64,000 nt of DNA from Rhizobium sp. CIAT894 (GCF_000172795.2 NZ_CP020947.1:2979001-3043000); one strand, 5' to 3'. Counted from the first letter of the stretch, positions 36,197-45,382 are shown. Program-made: numbers and translations. The notes: generated from the sequence alone by a model not told the origin.

Positions 36197-37696
36197 ATGT
36201 ACGACGGCCCGGCTTTTGTACGCGAACTCTCAATTGACAACTTCCGTTGCTTCTCTGCGGAGACAATCAAATTGGCGGTGCCGAACGGTAGCCATGGTAG
36301 CGGCCTTACCTTGTTCGTCGGCAACAATGGAACAGGGAAGACGTCGGTCCTTGAGGCATTAGACTACCTGTTCAGCGGGCGATACAAAGCCGAGAACAAA
36401 ATGAGCATCAAAGACTTCAACGACTTCCTGAAACCAATTTCGATAGCAGGCGCAACCGAGAGGTTTAGCGTCAAATCAGAACTGGAGTTCTACAAGGGGA
36501 AATACTTCAACTGCACCGGACTGAAGTTCTTTGCTGAGCCAAGGGACAGGAAGCAGGCGGGCAAGCTGTTATCGTCGCCGATATCAGCGAAGAGTCATTA
36601 CTCATTGGACGAAAACGCCTACTACAACGAAAGCGACGGACAGCCCTACGTTCAAAGCAAGTCACGCGACACAAAGACCGTGGACCCGCGAGAACTAACA
36701 CTCGACACGGGCAGGATCGTGCCGAACGGTGTCAACGTCTTCTACTTTGACAAGAACCGCGCCCGCCATCTAGCAAGCGGCACCTACCGTACAACCTTCG
36801 ATGCGATCTGCGATGATCTGAATTGGCGATACCAGAAGAAGCTCAGGGAGGAAGGAGCGAGCGCGGACTACGCTTCCAAGGTCACAAAGGACGTATTCAG
36901 TTGGGCTCTGGACACAGCACAGAAAGGGGTCGGCGGCAAGTTAGGTGAGCAATTCAGCGACTTCTTCGACAATGCCCATTTCAAGAACCTGAGACTTGAA
37001 TTGCTGTCCCTATTGGAACCTTTTTCGTCAGCGTTTCTCGCCGTCCGGGCAGAAGATGACATTCAGCAAATCACAACCCGCAACCTTGGTTCCGGAGTCG
37101 AACTCGTATTGGCCTTGCTACTTCAGCGTCTACTTTCAGACCCGGCAAAGGGCGACAAGATACTGCTGATAGACGAACCTGAAATGCACTTGCATCCGAC
37201 TGCCCAAAAGAAGCTGGCCGATCTCCTGCTTGAAGAAGCCAGGAACTGCCAAATAGTCGTAAGCAGCCATTCCCCTTACTTGCTGCAAAGGCTGGTGAAG
37301 TTTGGAACCACGAATGTGTTTTCGTCCACAGCCGCAGGCAAGATAGAAGTGGAGCAACAGGCGGCAAGCGCGGGCCTGTTTCCATGGAGCCCCTCGTTCG
37401 GCGAGGTCAATTTCAAAGCCTTTGCCATGCCGACCGTAGAGTTCCACAATGAGCTGTACGGCCACCTCCAATCAAAGCACAATCTCCCAAGATCCGAAGA
37501 CGTTGACCGCTTCTTGTCGGGCCGAGGTGTTCTAAGCAATCACACATGGGTGCACTCGGGGACAGGCAAGTCGCACATGGTGTCAGAATGCACATACGTG
37601 CGCCACTGCATTCACCATCCCGAAAACACCATCAATGCGACCTACGATGAGGCTAAGCTAAACGCTTCCATTAAAAAGCTGATTAGCGCCCTATGA
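36197..37696 (+). CDS. AAA/ABC-type ATPase with C-terminal R-x4-H motif (putative defence protein)
   Basis: A 499-residue protein, starting at the ATG at 36197 with AAGGAG 5 bases upstream. The OLD/RecF-like ATPase starts with VRELSIDNFRCF; Walker A is GNNGTGKTS (residues 42-50), the signature-like segment RNLGSGVELVLALL precedes Walker B, ILLIDEPEMHLHP (Asp326-Glu327), and the H-loop is VVSSHSPYLL. There is no obvious TOPRIM domain. The tail (residues 467-480) reads YVRHCIHHPENT; R469-x4-H474 resembles the catalytic motif of HEPN RNases found in several ATPase-linked toxins. That last assignment is inference. It lies 347 bases upstream of the methylase/nuclease gene, same strand. Confidence 0.82.
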   Translation: MYDGPAFVRELSIDNFRCFSAETIKLAVPNGSHGSGLTLFVGNNGTGKTSVLEALDYLFSGRYKAENKMSIKDFNDFLKPISIAGATERFSVKSELEFYKGKYFNCTGLKFFAEPRDRKQAGKLLSSPISAKSHYSLDENAYYNESDGQPYVQSKSRDTKTVDPRELTLDTGRIVPNGVNVFYFDKNRARHLASGTYRTTFDAICDDLNWRYQKKLREEGASADYASKVTKDVFSWALDTAQKGVGGKLGEQFSDFFDNAHFKNLRLELLSLLEPFSSAFLAVRAEDDIQQITTRNLGSGVELVLALLLQRLLSDPAKGDKILLIDEPEMHLHPTAQKKLADLLLEEARNCQIVVSSHSPYLLQRLVKFGTTNVFSSTAAGKIEVEQQAASAGLFPWSPSFGEVNFKAFAMPTVEFHNELYGHLQSKHNLPRSEDVDRFLSGRGVLSNHTWVHSGTGKSHMVSECTYVRHCIHHPENTINATYDEAKLNASIKKLISAL

Positions 37697-38043
37697 TTGG
37701 CCGTTCCTGCTTCGCCCTGGCATGTTCTCATGCTGCTTCGTGAGCGCCTGTGCAGATAATCGTCGAGAGCTTTCCGTGTGCTTGTCGAGGCTCGGTCCAC
37801 TGAGCGACTGTCATGCTCGCCAATGCCGTCTCTTTAGGGGACTAGTACCGCTCTCATGGGGATAAGCTGCTCGACGAGCCTCTAAATACCCCAATAAAGA
37901 TTTTCTGGTTTTGTCACTTGGTAACGTTGTGCAGTATACGTTCCCTCATCCTTCACGAGCACACACTTCCGCCAGCTTCCCAGCCCCCAAACCGTCAACA
38001 TGCGATCAGCGATACCGCACTCCGCCACACTTCAGGATTTCCC

Positions 38044-40446
38044 ATGAGCCTTAGAAACGATCTACTTCAAGCCAAAACCGAAGAAGATGTGAAGGATGCC
38101 TACATAAAGGCGATCGGGCTTAAGGCTTACAATAAGACGCTGGTTGACATCCGCACCAAAGAAATCTGGTTCGAGGCTAAGGGGTTTCCAACGCCTCCTG
38201 TCGTGATGTTTGCGCAGTTGCTTTTCTATGTAAGGAGCGCGAGGAAGCTTGGTGAACAAATACCGCCTTTTCTCTGCGTGATCGATACCGAAAAAGCCGC
38301 CATTATGGAGACGTCGAAAGCCCTCCCGATCTTGGATGAAAAGGCGATCACATGGCCTAAATCTGGCTCGAAGATCGACAAGTCTCTGGCAATCCAACTA
38401 GCGCCTCACATTGAAACCCATTTTGTTGTTTATCAGTTGGATACCTATGAGCGAGACTTCATAACCGCGGTCCGTTCGGCTATTACCGCTGGCAAAATCA
38501 TTCGCACCCCCATCACCCCAGATAATCTTCGGCAGGTGTTTGACAAATGGGTGGAGATGATTGGCAGCGAACTGACAGGCGTATCGCCTCCCGACTATGC
38601 TCTGCTCTTCTTTGCGGACATCATGCACGATGGGAAGAAGGCCGCAGTAAAAGATCTGCCTGCAAAGCTACTTCATGATGACGACAAACCTGTGTTCGTT
38701 CTAAACGGCGTGATGTATGAGCTAAACAGCCTTCACGGCTACCGGAATTTTTGGGCGATTTACCATCGTCCTCCTGAAGCGGAATACCGGGGATATCTTC
38801 TTGAACGGCGGGACAGTCTGCTGCCGCTAGATGAGCGTGAGTTTAAGGGGGCATACTACACACCGCTTAAAGTTGTAGACAAGGCGTATGATGAACTGGC
38901 GGCCGTTCTGGGAAAGAACTGGCAGCAGCGCTATATCGTTTGGGACATGTGCTGCGGTGTTGGCAACTTAGAAGTAAAGCATTCGAACTACCACAATGTC
39001 TTTATGAGCACTATTGATCAGGCGGATATTGATGTGATGCGAGCATCACAGACATGCGTCGGAGCAAGTATATTCCAGTATGACTACCTTAATGACGACA
39101 TAAACGAGTTTGGTCTTATTGATTATTCTCTGTCGAACAAGATGCCAGCTGCATTGCAGACCGCGATTGCAGACGCGAAAGCGAAGAAGCCTGGCGCGAA
39201 GAAAATCCTTGTTTTGATAAACCCTCCTTATGCTGAAGCGACGAGTTCTGAGAACGCCGCAAGCAAGGGCGTGGATCGCAGCAAAACTGGGGTTGCTCGG
39301 TCGAAATTCGCCAGTGCGGGAATGGAAGGCTATGGAAAAGCTAGCAATGAACTCTTTACGCAGTTCATCGCGCGAGTTCATAGAGAAATTCCCACTGCAA
39401 CTGTAGCATCGTTTGGGAAGATGAAATATGTCAATTCTCAAGCATTCGAAGAATTCCGCAACGTCTGGCGAGCCAAATACCTGGGCGGATTTGTTGTCCA
39501 TAGCCGAGCCTTCGATGATTTGAAGGGCGACTTTCCAATCGGGTTTCTTATTTGGGACACATCTAAGCCCCAGCCTATTACTGAGATCGTGACGGATGTT
39601 CTGGATCGCAACGCAATCTACGTTCGCGACAAGACATTTATAAATGTTGAGAACGACTTACTGCTTTCGACATGGCCCACCCGTCCAAAGGCAAACAAAA
39701 CAGCCGCGATACCCCTAAAGGGTGCTGTGGAGCCCGCAACAACTACAGCAGACCTTCGCGGAACTAACTGGTCCGATGGAGCCGTCGGATGGTTTAACTG
39801 TGCTGGTAACGACCTCCAACAAGCCAGTCGACTGACTATGATACTGTCTTCGGGGTTTGCCAGCGGGAGGGGATTTTTCATTAACAAGGATAATCTGTGG
39901 CAAGTTGCAGTGATGTTTGCTGTCCGACGCCTCGTAAAACCCTCTTGGCTTAATGATCGAGACCAATTTCTGCAACCGACCGAGAAACTCCCCGACGAGT
40001 TCAAAAACGATTGCTTAATTTGGACACTCTTTAACGGAGCGAATTACGCTGCTTCTGTTGAAAAACTACGCTGGAATGGAGCCGACTGGCCGCTAACAAA
40101 TCACTTCCTACCTTTCACGGAAGCCGATGTAGGGGCGAAAACGGCGTTCGCATCTCACTTCATGACCACCTACATAGCTAAACTTAAGTTCTCCCCTGAA
40201 GCAAAAGCCGTCATGAATGAGGGACGTAAGCTGTTCCGCCGATATCATCAGCAAAAGTTTGGGAGGACTATTATAGATGAATTCAAGCTCGGCCGTTCGG
40301 ACGTAGGGTGGTGGCAGGTTCGTCGGGCGCTCAAGGCCAATTCAGCAAATGAACTGACTGACTTTGATCCGTTCGACGCCGTGTATGAAACACTAAGCGA
40401 AAAGCTTCTGCCGCAAGTATTCGAGTTGGGCTTTCTGCTGGACTAA
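38044..40446 (+). CDS. N6-adenine DNA methylase with possible fused nuclease (type IIG-like)
   Basis: An 800-residue protein from the ATG at 38044. The class I methyltransferase core has FKGAYYTPLKVVDKAYDEL (about 276-294), SAM motif I DMCCGVGNLE (301-310) and catalytic motif IV NPPY (393-396), the gamma-type adenine methylase order of TaqI/Eco57I enzymes. Near the N-terminus, D35-x8-E44-x-K46 (VDIRTKEIWFEAK) fits a PD-(D/E)XK nuclease. The last 250 residues could be the target-recognition part. This domain order is that of single-chain type IIG restriction-modification enzymes. Codon use is clearly more A+T-rich than in the flanking chromosome. Confidence 0.82.
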   Translation: MSLRNDLLQAKTEEDVKDAYIKAIGLKAYNKTLVDIRTKEIWFEAKGFPTPPVVMFAQLLFYVRSARKLGEQIPPFLCVIDTEKAAIMETSKALPILDEKAITWPKSGSKIDKSLAIQLAPHIETHFVVYQLDTYERDFITAVRSAITAGKIIRTPITPDNLRQVFDKWVEMIGSELTGVSPPDYALLFFADIMHDGKKAAVKDLPAKLLHDDDKPVFVLNGVMYELNSLHGYRNFWAIYHRPPEAEYRGYLLERRDSLLPLDEREFKGAYYTPLKVVDKAYDELAAVLGKNWQQRYIVWDMCCGVGNLEVKHSNYHNVFMSTIDQADIDVMRASQTCVGASIFQYDYLNDDINEFGLIDYSLSNKMPAALQTAIADAKAKKPGAKKILVLINPPYAEATSSENAASKGVDRSKTGVARSKFASAGMEGYGKASNELFTQFIARVHREIPTATVASFGKMKYVNSQAFEEFRNVWRAKYLGGFVVHSRAFDDLKGDFPIGFLIWDTSKPQPITEIVTDVLDRNAIYVRDKTFINVENDLLLSTWPTRPKANKTAAIPLKGAVEPATTTADLRGTNWSDGAVGWFNCAGNDLQQASRLTMILSSGFASGRGFFINKDNLWQVAVMFAVRRLVKPSWLNDRDQFLQPTEKLPDEFKNDCLIWTLFNGANYAASVEKLRWNGADWPLTNHFLPFTEADVGAKTAFASHFMTTYIAKLKFSPEAKAVMNEGRKLFRRYHQQKFGRTIIDEFKLGRSDVGWWQVRRALKANSANELTDFDPFDAVYETLSEKLLPQVFELGFLLD

Positions 40447-40994
40447 CGGAAGAAAGAGGCGGCGATCAAGATTACTTTTGACCGCGTGAGACCGGGTAGC
40501 TTGTGCTCGAACGTGCCCGCCATCTTCCCATATCGGGAAATGGGTTGGAGCTCATAACACGCGCCTGCGAGAGACCTGGAAGCCGCCTGTCCAGACCAGA
40601 CGTCTTCCACACAAGCCAACCGTATCGACATTTTTTCACACGGCGTCTCTAAGCTACGGGGCGATCAATCGTGACCGTTGCATGCTCTATCGTCCTGTGC
40701 GATGCAAAGACACAAAAGGGGGACATTGTGTCTCCCTAGCCATCCATGAAAGCCCGGCTTCTAAGGCTTTTGAGCGATGGTGGGCGCTCCCTCCGGGCCC
40801 ACCAGTTTTTGCATCAGTGTTTGGGGACATCCCGCCACGCATTCTGATTCACCAAATATCTTTCGACTGGGCCACAGGAGTCCCGCCCTGCAGGGTATCG
40901 TCGTCGAGGCCGAGATGCTTCTTAGCAACATGGATTGCAGCGATCGAGGCGGTCATGCGATGATTCCGTTCGAAATGCGCTGGAGGCGATTCTT
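40447..40994. other. Right end of the island and junction with chromosome
   Basis: A 548-bp gap without a supported gene. It contains the right attachment core at 40788-40804. The short open frames crossing the junction have no ribosome sites or recognisable sequence. Confidence 0.6.
40788..40804. repeat. attR core
   Basis: TCCCTCCGGGCCCACCA, exact copy of the tRNA-Ile2 3' end at 30687-30703, in the same orientation. The flanking bases differ on both sides, so the repeat is exactly 17 bp. Confidence 0.88.
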
Positions 40995-41786
40995 ATGGGG
41001 CCTTATCTGAAATGGAGCCTAGTAGGCGGGGCGGTCGGCCTGCTTGCCGCGACCTTCGCATTTCCGGTTTTCCAGGCCTGGATACGTGAGTTTCAGGGTT
41101 TGATAACCGGACTGGCCGCTGTCTTCGCCGCAACTATCACTATCGGAAAAATGGATGCGACCATCCAGACCATGGAAAGGACTGACGAGGCTGCGCAGCG
41201 TCGACATGAGCAAGCTCAAAGACAGTCGCAAAAGGCTCTCGCTCTCTCCCGAGAAATAGAACAAAAAAGCGAGCAACGGCATCGTCAAATGATGGCGTTG
41301 ACGCTCAGGGCAGACCGCCTCAAGGTTAGTAGGAGTGTGGGGCCGTTCCTGCCCGCTATCGTCCAGGCAATAGCTGATTTGAAAAGCTTGATTTCGCGGA
41401 CCGGCCTTGATGACGTTGGGAGCCAGATGCTTTTCGTGGCCGAAGTTGAGAATTTCGCGAATGGTATTGTCCAGATCATCGGCAATCCACGGATGAAAGA
41501 AGCCTATGAGCTTTTTGAAGGCAAGCTTGCGATCGAGCTTGACGCTTCGATCAGCAGTGGGCACAGCCTTCACGCGGAGGCACAAAGTCTCCTTCAAGAT
41601 ATTCGAACGAGAAGTGGTCAAGCGGTAGCGGAACTGGAGATTCTTGCTTATTCTCAGGGCCGCATCAAAACCATGATGATTCACACCATGCTTTTTAAGG
41701 GTTGCCTGGAAGGTGTGCGAGATGGGCTCAACGGACTGGCTTCTCTTTACCTGTCAGAGGCCACTGCTCTCAGAATAGATATTTAG
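40995..41786 (+). CDS. Membrane-anchored coiled-coil protein of unknown function
   Basis: A protein of 263 residues from the ATG at 40995 (GGAGG 8 bases upstream). Two hydrophobic segments lie near the N-terminus (WSLVGGAVGLLAATFAFPVF and LITGLAAVFAATITIG), followed by a Gln/Glu/Arg-rich helix (RRHEQAQRQSQKALALSREI) likely to be a coiled coil. The rest is soluble and helical. The family is not recognised. It lies just outside the island. Confidence 0.68.
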   Translation: MGPYLKWSLVGGAVGLLAATFAFPVFQAWIREFQGLITGLAAVFAATITIGKMDATIQTMERTDEAAQRRHEQAQRQSQKALALSREIEQKSEQRHRQMMALTLRADRLKVSRSVGPFLPAIVQAIADLKSLISRTGLDDVGSQMLFVAEVENFANGIVQIIGNPRMKEAYELFEGKLAIELDASISSGHSLHAEAQSLLQDIRTRSGQAVAELEILAYSQGRIKTMMIHTMLFKGCLEGVRDGLNGLASLYLSEATALRIDI

Positions 41787-42087
41787 CACGACAATACCAG
41801 CGTTCTCACCATTCCAAAGGCGAGGCGCGCGCCGGGTTTCAACGCTGATTGAGCGTGCGATTTTCTTCCAAGCGCCGTGCGAGTCGCAGGAGAAGATGGA
41901 TGCCAAAGACAAATCGCGGACGGGTCCTCTCAGTCTAGACTTACCGAGAATGATCGGAAACCTCTCGTTCGTAACGCTTCGCGGATTTGATATGCGCATG
42001 ATGAGCCCGATCGTCGAGCCACCTGCCTTTCGACCGAAGTTGTGGTACTGTTTGAATGTCGTTGTTCTCGGGAGGGGGTAGCAATTC

Positions 42088-42297
42088 ATGGTCGTGCACA
42101 CGGATATGACGAGCGACGAATGGAAGTGGCTTGTGCGCCTTTGCCAACACGAAGCGGATAGAATTCCCAAGGAAATCGAAGCGCGGTTTACCGAGCTTGG
42201 TCTGTTGGGGCCGAATGGTCTTTCGGACAATGCCAGGAATCTGGTTCAAAATGAACTGCTGGCAGAACGGCGGAACAGACTGCAAGGACTTCACTGA
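42088..42297 (+). CDS. Small hypothetical protein
   Basis: A 69-residue protein with a GGGAGGGGG ribosome site. It reads MVVHTDMTSDEWKWLVRLCQ and is mostly helical and charged, with no signal peptide. I do not recognise the family. The 301 bases before it hold no supported gene. Confidence 0.55.
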   Translation: MVVHTDMTSDEWKWLVRLCQHEADRIPKEIEARFTELGLLGPNGLSDNARNLVQNELLAERRNRLQGLH

Positions 42298-42547
42298 GTG
42301 ATAAGTTTGGTCACGCTATATGAGTGGCGACAGGGTAAGCCAGTTGGAGAATGACGAGCGGCGAAGTCCGAACCCTTGAGCTTGTTCGGCCCGGCTCCTC
42401 GGTCGGTTTTCGCCCTCACAGCGGCTTCATTTAACCTTGCCGGCTAACCATTTTTGGTGGTTTCGGCGCCATTGCTGCACCGCACGATTTACGCGAAATT
42501 TGCAACCTGTTACCCCAATTCCTGGGTTGAGGTATACAGGACGCAAA

Positions 42548-42847
42548 ATGCAATTTCCGCAGACGATTGAAGAACTCCTTGGCGCTGTCGCCGCCAAGGG
42601 CGGAGAACTTGACGGTCTTGGGTTCGCCGACGATAAAATCGTCAAGCAGGCGCGCTCCCAAGGCCTTGTCGATGTCGATCCCGGCGATGCTTGGACATTG
42701 GTCGACACCGTAAGGCTCACTCCCACACAGCGGCTGGTGATGGGCTTGCCTCCAATCCTTCGAAAGCCTTCCGTCCTCGCACTGACGCTGCATGCCGTTG
42801 CTACGGCATTTGCCAGGATTTTTGGAAACCGCAGAGCTCACCCTTGA
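42548..42847 (+). CDS. Small hypothetical protein
   Basis: A 99-residue protein from the ATG at 42548 (CAGGA upstream). It has a short helical N-terminus (FPQTIEELLGAVAAKGGELD) and a hydrophobic helix near the end (VLALTLHAVATAFARIFGN). The family is not recognised. Confidence 0.55.
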   Translation: MQFPQTIEELLGAVAAKGGELDGLGFADDKIVKQARSQGLVDVDPGDAWTLVDTVRLTPTQRLVMGLPPILRKPSVLALTLHAVATAFARIFGNRRAHP

Positions 42848-42911
42848 TTTTCAGGGGCAGGAACGCCGCATCTCTCGCATAGCTATGACCGGTCGTCGCC
42901 GTCACCGCTAC

Positions 42912-44126
42912 TCAGTTTGATCCGTCAGCGAGCGATGCCTTTTTCTCGCCCTCAGCCGGCACTTCGATAATCACCGAATCCTGGCAATCGTCGATGTCGT
43001 CCCAGTACGGCCCCGGCTGGGTTCCCATCGCGCGAAACTGGGCGAGATCCTGATGGCCTTTTGAATTGCCCGGGCTTCCCCGGTCCCAATTGGTGTAGCT
43101 CGCCTCTTCCCCATCAAGCCAGTGCCAGCCCTGATCGGGCTCCACTGAGCCCGGCGCCTGCACAAGCCCGATCATCGGGCCGCTGACCTGTTTCGAGCCG
43201 TCGCTGATATCCTGAACCATCCAATGGCCGGGCTTCTGAAGGGAGAGATCGAAGAGGTACTTGTTCTCGGCCGGGGAATTGATGGTCACGACATGGCCGC
43301 CCAGTGCTTCGGCAAGATCCTCCAGCACATCCATCGTCAGGCCGCCCCAATAGCGGATGATGTAATAATCGGAATTCTCGAAGTGCCCCTCGGTCACCAG
43401 ATCGAATTTCGCAAGGATCTGCGCCTTCGTCAGCCCTTTGAACTGCCCGCGCTCATCGCCGCGCGTGGCCCAATCCGGAGTCCGGATATTCAGGAGCAGA
43501 GTGACCGAGAGGAAACTTGCCACGAGCGCCAGGCAGAGCATGATGAGCTGCGTGGCGGGTCGCTTCACCGTCCGGGTGAGAGATGTCTGCAACCGGTGGC
43601 CCAGTCGGTTGCTCGTCTCGCCGATCGCATAGACTTTGATCGGCTTTTCGAGATTCTTGACATATTGCTCGCCGAGCTTGGTCAAGGTCGTCGGCAGCTT
43701 GCGATCGACCTGCTCATAGACGTTTTCGGAAACGCAGATGCCGCCCGGCACAGCGACCGACTCCAGGCGGGCAGCGATGTTGACCCCGCCTCCGAGCACA
43801 TCGCCATTCGGCTGGATGGTGACGTCGCCAATATTGATGCCGATCCGGTAGCGCAGCCTCTCGCGCTCCGGCACCCCGGCATTGTAGGCCTTGTGCGCTT
43901 CCTGGATCGCGATCGCCGCTTCAACCGCTTCGACCGGGCTTTCGAAAACGGCAATGACGCTGTCGCCCGCCGTATTGGCGATCCGCCCGTTGAACCTGGC
44001 GATGATCGGGTCCATCCGGCCGCGAAGCTCCGCAAGGTGCGCAAGGGCCGAGGCCTCATGCTCCTCCATATGGCTGCTGTACTGCGCCACGTCGGCAGCC
44101 AATATTGTTGCAAGCGCGCGTTTCAT
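42912..44126 (-). CDS. Class III nucleotide cyclase fused to a C-type-lectin-like domain
   Basis: A 404-residue protein in three parts. Residues 1-170: class III adenylate/guanylate cyclase catalytic domain with metal Asp12 (ILAADVAQYS) and Asp55 (AGDSVIAVFE) and the transition-state pair Asn116/Arg120 (GGGVNIAARLE). Residues 192-214: one membrane span (QLIMLCLALVASFLSVTLLL). Residues 248-388: a C-type-lectin-like fold, seen in GHWMVQDI, GWHWLDGEEASYTNWDRG and YWDDIDDCQDSVIIEVP. The lectin part should face the periplasm and the cyclase the cytoplasm, so the protein looks like a receptor cyclase. The secreted polysaccharide lyase gene lies just upstream, 6 bases away. Confidence 0.85.
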   Translation of the reverse strand: MKRALATILAADVAQYSSHMEEHEASALAHLAELRGRMDPIIARFNGRIANTAGDSVIAVFESPVEAVEAAIAIQEAHKAYNAGVPERERLRYRIGINIGDVTIQPNGDVLGGGVNIAARLESVAVPGGICVSENVYEQVDRKLPTTLTKLGEQYVKNLEKPIKVYAIGETSNRLGHRLQTSLTRTVKRPATQLIMLCLALVASFLSVTLLLNIRTPDWATRGDERGQFKGLTKAQILAKFDLVTEGHFENSDYYIIRYWGGLTMDVLEDLAEALGGHVVTINSPAENKYLFDLSLQKPGHWMVQDISDGSKQVSGPMIGLVQAPGSVEPDQGWHWLDGEEASYTNWDRGSPGNSKGHQDLAQFRAMGTQPGPYWDDIDDCQDSVIIEVPAEGEKKASLADGSN

Positions 44127-44132
44127 GATCCC

Positions 44133-44903
44133 CTATTGCGTGCCGTCCACCATATTGCGGCTGGAGCCGCGGCGGATGCCGCTATACCAGGCAATCAGCG
44201 GGCCGTCGGATTTGAGGCGGCTGACGAAGCTTCGGTAGACCCCGTATTTGAAATAGACGGGGGAATCGCGATCAACATTCGGGCCTTTCAGCGTAACTTT
44301 CTTGGCGCCGTTCACCCACACATTGACGAAGCCCGCCGGCGTCCTCGACCAGTTGGCGTTGACCGTCACACTCGTCCACCGGCCTTTCATCGCACTCGCC
44401 GAGGTGAGGCCGATCTGCCGCAAGGGCGCCAGCGGCTGCATCGGGCTTGCCTGTCTGACCGCAGGATTCGACAGCTCGAAAATGTATTGGCCGTTCTGGA
44501 TTTCGAAGAGCACCGGCGGCTTGCCGTTGCCGAATTGATGGAACTGCCCGAGCTTGGTGTTGATCGAGCCGCTGGCCGGCCAGTCCTTCGGAATGAAAAC
44601 GGAAAAATGGTACCAATATTCGTGGTCAAGCCGCGATGCCGGCTTGTTCTCCCATTTCTCCACCCGTTCGCGATCGGCCTGGCAATCCCCCGTGGAGGAC
44701 GGGCAATCGCCCGAACGGAGTTCGAAACGCTCGGCTCTCGAGCCATCCGGGGCGGCACCCCGCTGATACGAATAGCTCTTCGCCGACTGCAGCGAAAAGC
44801 TTCCAAATCCATCCGCGGCCGATGCGACCGATGCGACCGATGACGCTGCAAGCGCTGAGATGACCGCAGCAATAGAGATTCTTCCGAGAGAAAAGCCGCC
44901 CAT
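44133..44903 (-). CDS. Secreted polysaccharide lyase (heparin-lyase-like fold)
   Basis: A 256-residue protein with a Sec signal peptide (ISIAAVISALAASSVASVAS, cleavage near residue 29). The body is a jelly-roll typical of the polysaccharide-lyase family: RAERFELRSGD, YWYHFSVFIPKDW, LGQFHQFGNGKPPVLFEI (with the conserved His-Gln-Phe) and VNVWVNGAKKV, then YFKYGVYR near the end. GGAGG precedes the ATG. The substrate may be a glucuronan or similar acidic polysaccharide. It is first of the two-gene unit with the lectin-linked cyclase. Confidence 0.85.
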   Translation of the reverse strand: MGGFSLGRISIAAVISALAASSVASVASAADGFGSFSLQSAKSYSYQRGAAPDGSRAERFELRSGDCPSSTGDCQADRERVEKWENKPASRLDHEYWYHFSVFIPKDWPASGSINTKLGQFHQFGNGKPPVLFEIQNGQYIFELSNPAVRQASPMQPLAPLRQIGLTSASAMKGRWTSVTVNANWSRTPAGFVNVWVNGAKKVTLKGPNVDRDSPVYFKYGVYRSFVSRLKSDGPLIAWYSGIRRGSSRNMVDGTQ

Positions 44904-45187
44904 CCTAACCTCCGCCCTAAGCTAGTGATGACTTTGGAAAGCTGATGCGTCAGCTCCGCCGGCAAATATTAACACAAAGACAAACGAATAAAATGGAGAT
45001 GCACTCAAATATGAAATGGTAATTCTTACGGATGACGTCATTAAATGAGAAAATCGGACATTGATAGAATTTTTACTTCGTTTACATTAGAATATTTCCC
45101 TGTCTCCCGAGATTGAGCCGCACACATGGGCTTCCCAGGCGTCACCTTCGCTGCTGGGAATAGGCTCAGATCTGCCGCCGAGTGCGT

Positions 45188-45382
45188 TTAATAGCTACAA
45201 GAACGGCCATCGCTCGGCCTGAATCCACCGCCGCAGGCGGGATTGAGCGGCTGGCTCTCGTAGTGGTAATAACCGCCGCCGATCGACGACGTCTGGTCGG
45301 GGCTCGTGGATGTGCAGGCCGAAGTGATCGTGGCAAGGCTGATCAGCGTTCCGGTCGCGATAACGGCGAAAAATCGGTTCAT
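45188..45382 (-). CDS. Small putative lipoprotein
   Basis: A 64-residue protein with a signal peptide (MNRFFAVIATGTLISLATIT) and a possible lipobox, TSAC, with Cys23. The short mature part is rich in Ser, Gly and Tyr (SIGGGYYHYESQP) and ends with two Cys. GAGGAG precedes the ATG. The function is unknown. Confidence 0.62.
   Translation of the reverse strand: MNRFFAVIATGTLISLATITSACTSTSPDQTSSIGGGYYHYESQPLNPACGGGFRPSDGRSCSY

Larger units (their letters stand above)
30704..40804 (+). mobile_element. Integrated genomic island of about 10.1 kb at tRNA-Ile2
   Basis: The segment is bounded by 17-bp direct repeats of the tRNA 3' end. The integrase gene lies just inside the tRNA, as usual for tRNA-targeted islands. 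The DNA is visibly richer in A+T than its surroundings, especially 34600-36100 and 38000-40450. Gene content: tyrosine integrase, small protein, XRE regulator, membrane-anchored protein, thermonuclease-like protein, serine recombinase, ATPase, and nuclease/methylase. No conjugation or phage structural genes are seen, so it is a small integrative element, probably moved by helper functions. Confidence 0.85.

Noticed and set aside
40443..40631. 62-codon minus-strand frame after the methylase gene
   Set aside because: No ribosome site and no recognisable sequence.
40682..40963. 93-codon + strand frame across the right island end
   Set aside because: It is created by the junction and crosses the att core. 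Nothing supports translation.
41896..42081. 61-codon + strand frame
   Set aside because: Although AGGAG lies close upstream, the spacing is too short and the sequence is not convincing; the opposite strand is equally open.
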